DNA of 7,550 bases from Candidatus Heimdallarchaeota archaeon. GTDB lineage: Archaea > Asgardarchaeota > Heimdallarchaeia > Heimdallarchaeales > Kariarchaeaceae. The stretch covers positions 1 to 7,550 of the forward strand of contig JAOUKW010000198.1 in assembly GCA_029882335.1 (NCBI GenBank), given 5' to 3'. The position numbers and the translations under genes are program-made. Below, piece after piece: positions 6,216 to 7,550 of this stretch (position 1 is the first letter of the stretch; each line of letters begins with the position of its first letter). Under the pieces are notes generated by a model. The model was not told the DNA's origin, searched no databases, and was given only the letters and a program-made list of their open reading frames with translations.

Positions 6216-6917
6216 TTAGCAAATATACATCGAAGGTTTGCTAAAATCAAACTGTACATTATATTTCTCAGCATATTTAGTTGATGATTCTAGTCCTCTG
6301 GCTTTTCTCCTGTCAATTACCCATGAATCAACATTTTTCCAATCATAAATCTCTGCATAAAAATTTGCACAAGAAACAGCTTTTTCCATTGATGTCTCAC
6401 TTACATCAACATATCTAACAGGTAATCGTGATTGACTCTCAAAATAATGAAATAATTTGACATCCTTTCTGTGCGACTGCCCATTATTTACTGCATTTAT
6501 TCTGGCTAATTTAATTGCATCCAGAGCTAAGTATCCTGTATATCTATGATCGGGATGGTTATTATTTAAACCCCAAGTAATTACTACATCTGGTTTCTCC
6601 TGTACATATAAATCAGCAACTGTTAGTCTTTGCTCTCTTGTATTTTGAATATAGGTATCACCCAAATCTAAGAAAATCGCTTTTTCTGCACCTACAATAT
6701 TTACAATTTCCTGACCATGACGTTTTCTTTCTTTTTTTACCTCTTCAATATCTAGATCTTTTAGGAGAGTAGTCATCTCACCACAAGTAGTCCATGACAT
6801 AATCACTCGATCTCCTCGTTCTACATGATTGGATAATGTACCGATACTGCCTAATTCATCATCAGGATGAGCAAATATGGATAAAATTGTCTTTTTATCA
6901 TCATTCATTTCATTCAT
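6216..6917 (-). CDS. PIG-L/LmbE family zinc-dependent N-deacetylase
   Basis: A complete 233-residue amidohydrolase of the family that removes acyl groups from N-acetylglucosamine-containing glycans or thiol precursors (GlcNAc-PI, mycothiol, bacillithiol). The N-terminal signature IFAHPDDE (14-21) supplies zinc ligands H17 and D20 and the likely catalytic base D19. The third ligand, H124, is in NHPDHRYTG (120-128). The TTCGEMTT segment (43-50) and KERKRHGQEIVNIVGA (62-77) match the usual second strand and helix. There is no signal peptide or membrane helix, so it is cytosolic. The substrate cannot be read from sequence. Archaeal members are common and mostly uncharacterised. It lies between a transporter gene and the aminotransferase on the same strand, with gaps of 86 and 63 bases. 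The ATG at 6915-6917 is chosen; a second ATG three codons in is also possible. Confidence 0.93.
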   Translation of the reverse strand: MNEMNDDKKTILSIFAHPDDELGSIGTLSNHVERGDRVIMSWTTCGEMTTLLKDLDIEEVKKERKRHGQEIVNIVGAEKAIFLDLGDTYIQNTREQRLTVADLYVQEKPDVVITWGLNNNHPDHRYTGYLALDAIKLARINAVNNGQSHRKDVKLFHYFESQSRLPVRYVDVSETSMEKAVSCANFYAEIYDWKNVDSWVIDRRKARGLESSTKYAEKYNVQFDFSKPSMYIC

Positions 6918-6940
6918 AAATTCAATTCATATAAAATTTT

Positions 6941-6949
6941 ATTATAAAT
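6941..6949 (-). promoter_or_regulatory. Candidate TATA box for the PIG-L gene
   Basis: Minus-strand ATTTATAAT, preceded by a purine-containing AGTAA, is centred 28 bases upstream of the ATG at 6917. It is the best match to an archaeal TATA element in the window. No Shine-Dalgarno sequence lies before the ATG. Confidence 0.42.
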
Positions 6950-7003
6950 TTACTATCATTACCATCTACTCATGAAATTATATTATAATATTTGAAAGTT
7001 TAA

Positions 7004-7550
7004 TTAGAATTTATAATCAATTTCAATTCCTCTTTGTTTTAATTGTTCCAAATTAGGAAGCTTTCTATTTACAGTAATAAAAATGCTCATGGATATTAGA
7101 TAAATTATTGCGGTAAAAACAAATGAAACTTCATATCCGAAACTATCAATTATTTTACCACTAATTGGAGAAAATATTACCCAACCAAACCATCGAATGT
7201 TAGATGCTACAGCGCTACCTGTTGCTCGAATTCTATTATCAATATAGCTTAGTACTCGAGAAGTAGCGATGGGTGCATTCATATTGGCAAAAGTGCCTCT
7301 TAATATATAGAAAATTGCTGCTATTTGAAGATCATTAGAGAATACAATTCCAACAAGAGAGATTACCGAAAGCATTGTGGTTATCATAAACACATTAAGA
7401 TCCCCAAATCTCTTACTCAAAGGTGCAGATAATTGAGTTGCAAATCCCATAACAAAATTTAAGATTAGTACCAGCATTGATAATTGAAATGGAGTTGCAC
7501 CTAATGATTTTAGATATGGAGTTAAAAATGGTAAAGTTGCACCTGCTCCA
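7004..7550 (-). CDS. Major facilitator superfamily transporter, C-terminal half (truncated by window edge)
   Basis: The frame is open on the minus strand from the window edge to the TAA at 7004-7006, giving 181 codons. The first visible residues, GAGATLPFLTPYLKSLGATP, are typical of helix 7 and the following loop of an MFS carrier, so the ATG at 7475-7477 is internal and the N-terminal half lies beyond the window. Five further hydrophobic helices follow (fragment residues about 22-44, 51-70, 76-97, 112-136 and 140-161). Family marks include APLSKRFGDLN (a motif-A-like loop), YILRG and IRATGSAVASNIRWFGW. The short tail after the last helix is charged and cytoplasmic. Substrate and direction are unknown. 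It lies 86 bases upstream of the PIG-L gene on the same strand. Confidence 0.88.
   Translation of the reverse strand, partial: GAGATLPFLTPYLKSLGATPFQLSMLVLILNFVMGFATQLSAPLSKRFGDLNVFMITTMLSVISLVGIVFSNDLQIAAIFYILRGTFANMNAPIATSRVLSYIDNRIRATGSAVASNIRWFGWVIFSPISGKIIDSFGYEVSFVFTAIIYLISMSIFITVNRKLPNLEQLKQRGIEIDYKF

Noticed and set aside
6980..6991. Perfect 12-bp palindrome ATATTATAATAT between the transporter and PIG-L genes
   Set aside because: It is made only of A and T in a very AT-rich gap, with arms that do not extend further; expected by chance.
1..7550. A defence island, mobile element or CRISPR-type system
   Set aside because: No transposase, integrase, nuclease, helicase, toxin-antitoxin or spaced repeat array is visible; the genes look like ordinary metabolic and membrane genes.

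Overview
This is a strongly AT-rich window (roughly 30% G+C by eye, not counted). It holds eight protein genes packed with gaps of at most about 160 bases; two convergent pairs overlap or nearly touch. I see no rRNA, tRNA, CRISPR array, insertion sequence or phage gene. Most starts lack a clear Shine-Dalgarno sequence, and several have an A/T box about 26-32 bases upstream of the start codon. That is the layout of archaeal TATA promoters with leaderless or short-leader transcripts. An archaeon is therefore my preferred reading. The mix of an oxygen-using tryptophan dioxygenase, a type II thymidine kinase, a prenyltransferase-like repeat protein and a seven-helix protein with a possibly longin/roadblock-like cytoplasmic domain would fit an Asgard archaeon of the Heimdallarchaeia type. 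This placement is inference; a low-GC bacterium is not excluded.

Layout: (1) 1-506, + strand, the 3' part of a type II thymidine kinase. (2) 596-1819, + strand, an unrecognised protein with seven predicted membrane helices and a soluble cytoplasmic tail, overlapping tail to tail by 14 bases with (3) 1806-2642, - strand, a stand-alone protein with four CBS motifs. (4) 2765-3733, - strand, a prenyltransferase/squalene-cyclase-like alpha-repeat protein without the classical cyclase acid motif. A divergent intergenic region with an 11-bp-arm dyad follows, then (5) 3895-5010, + strand, tryptophan 2,3-dioxygenase. Its stop codon lies 2 bases from that of (6) 5013-6152, - strand, a class I PLP aminotransferase. 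(7) 6216-6917, - strand, is a PIG-L/LmbE-type zinc deacetylase. (8) 7004-7550, - strand, is the C-terminal half of a major facilitator transporter that runs off the window.

The best-supported functional theme is aerobic tryptophan breakdown. The dioxygenase keeps all the haem and substrate residues I can check and would make N-formylkynurenine. The neighbouring aminotransferase carries an LGQG-type N-terminal motif reminiscent of kynurenine/glutamine-K transaminases and could act further down that route. The PIG-L amidohydrolase and the MFS carrier might deformylate and transport intermediates, but that is a hypothesis from proximity only. The most novel object is the 7TM protein: it has a receptor-like N-out/C-in topology but no recognisable kinase, HAMP, GAF or cyclase output domain.
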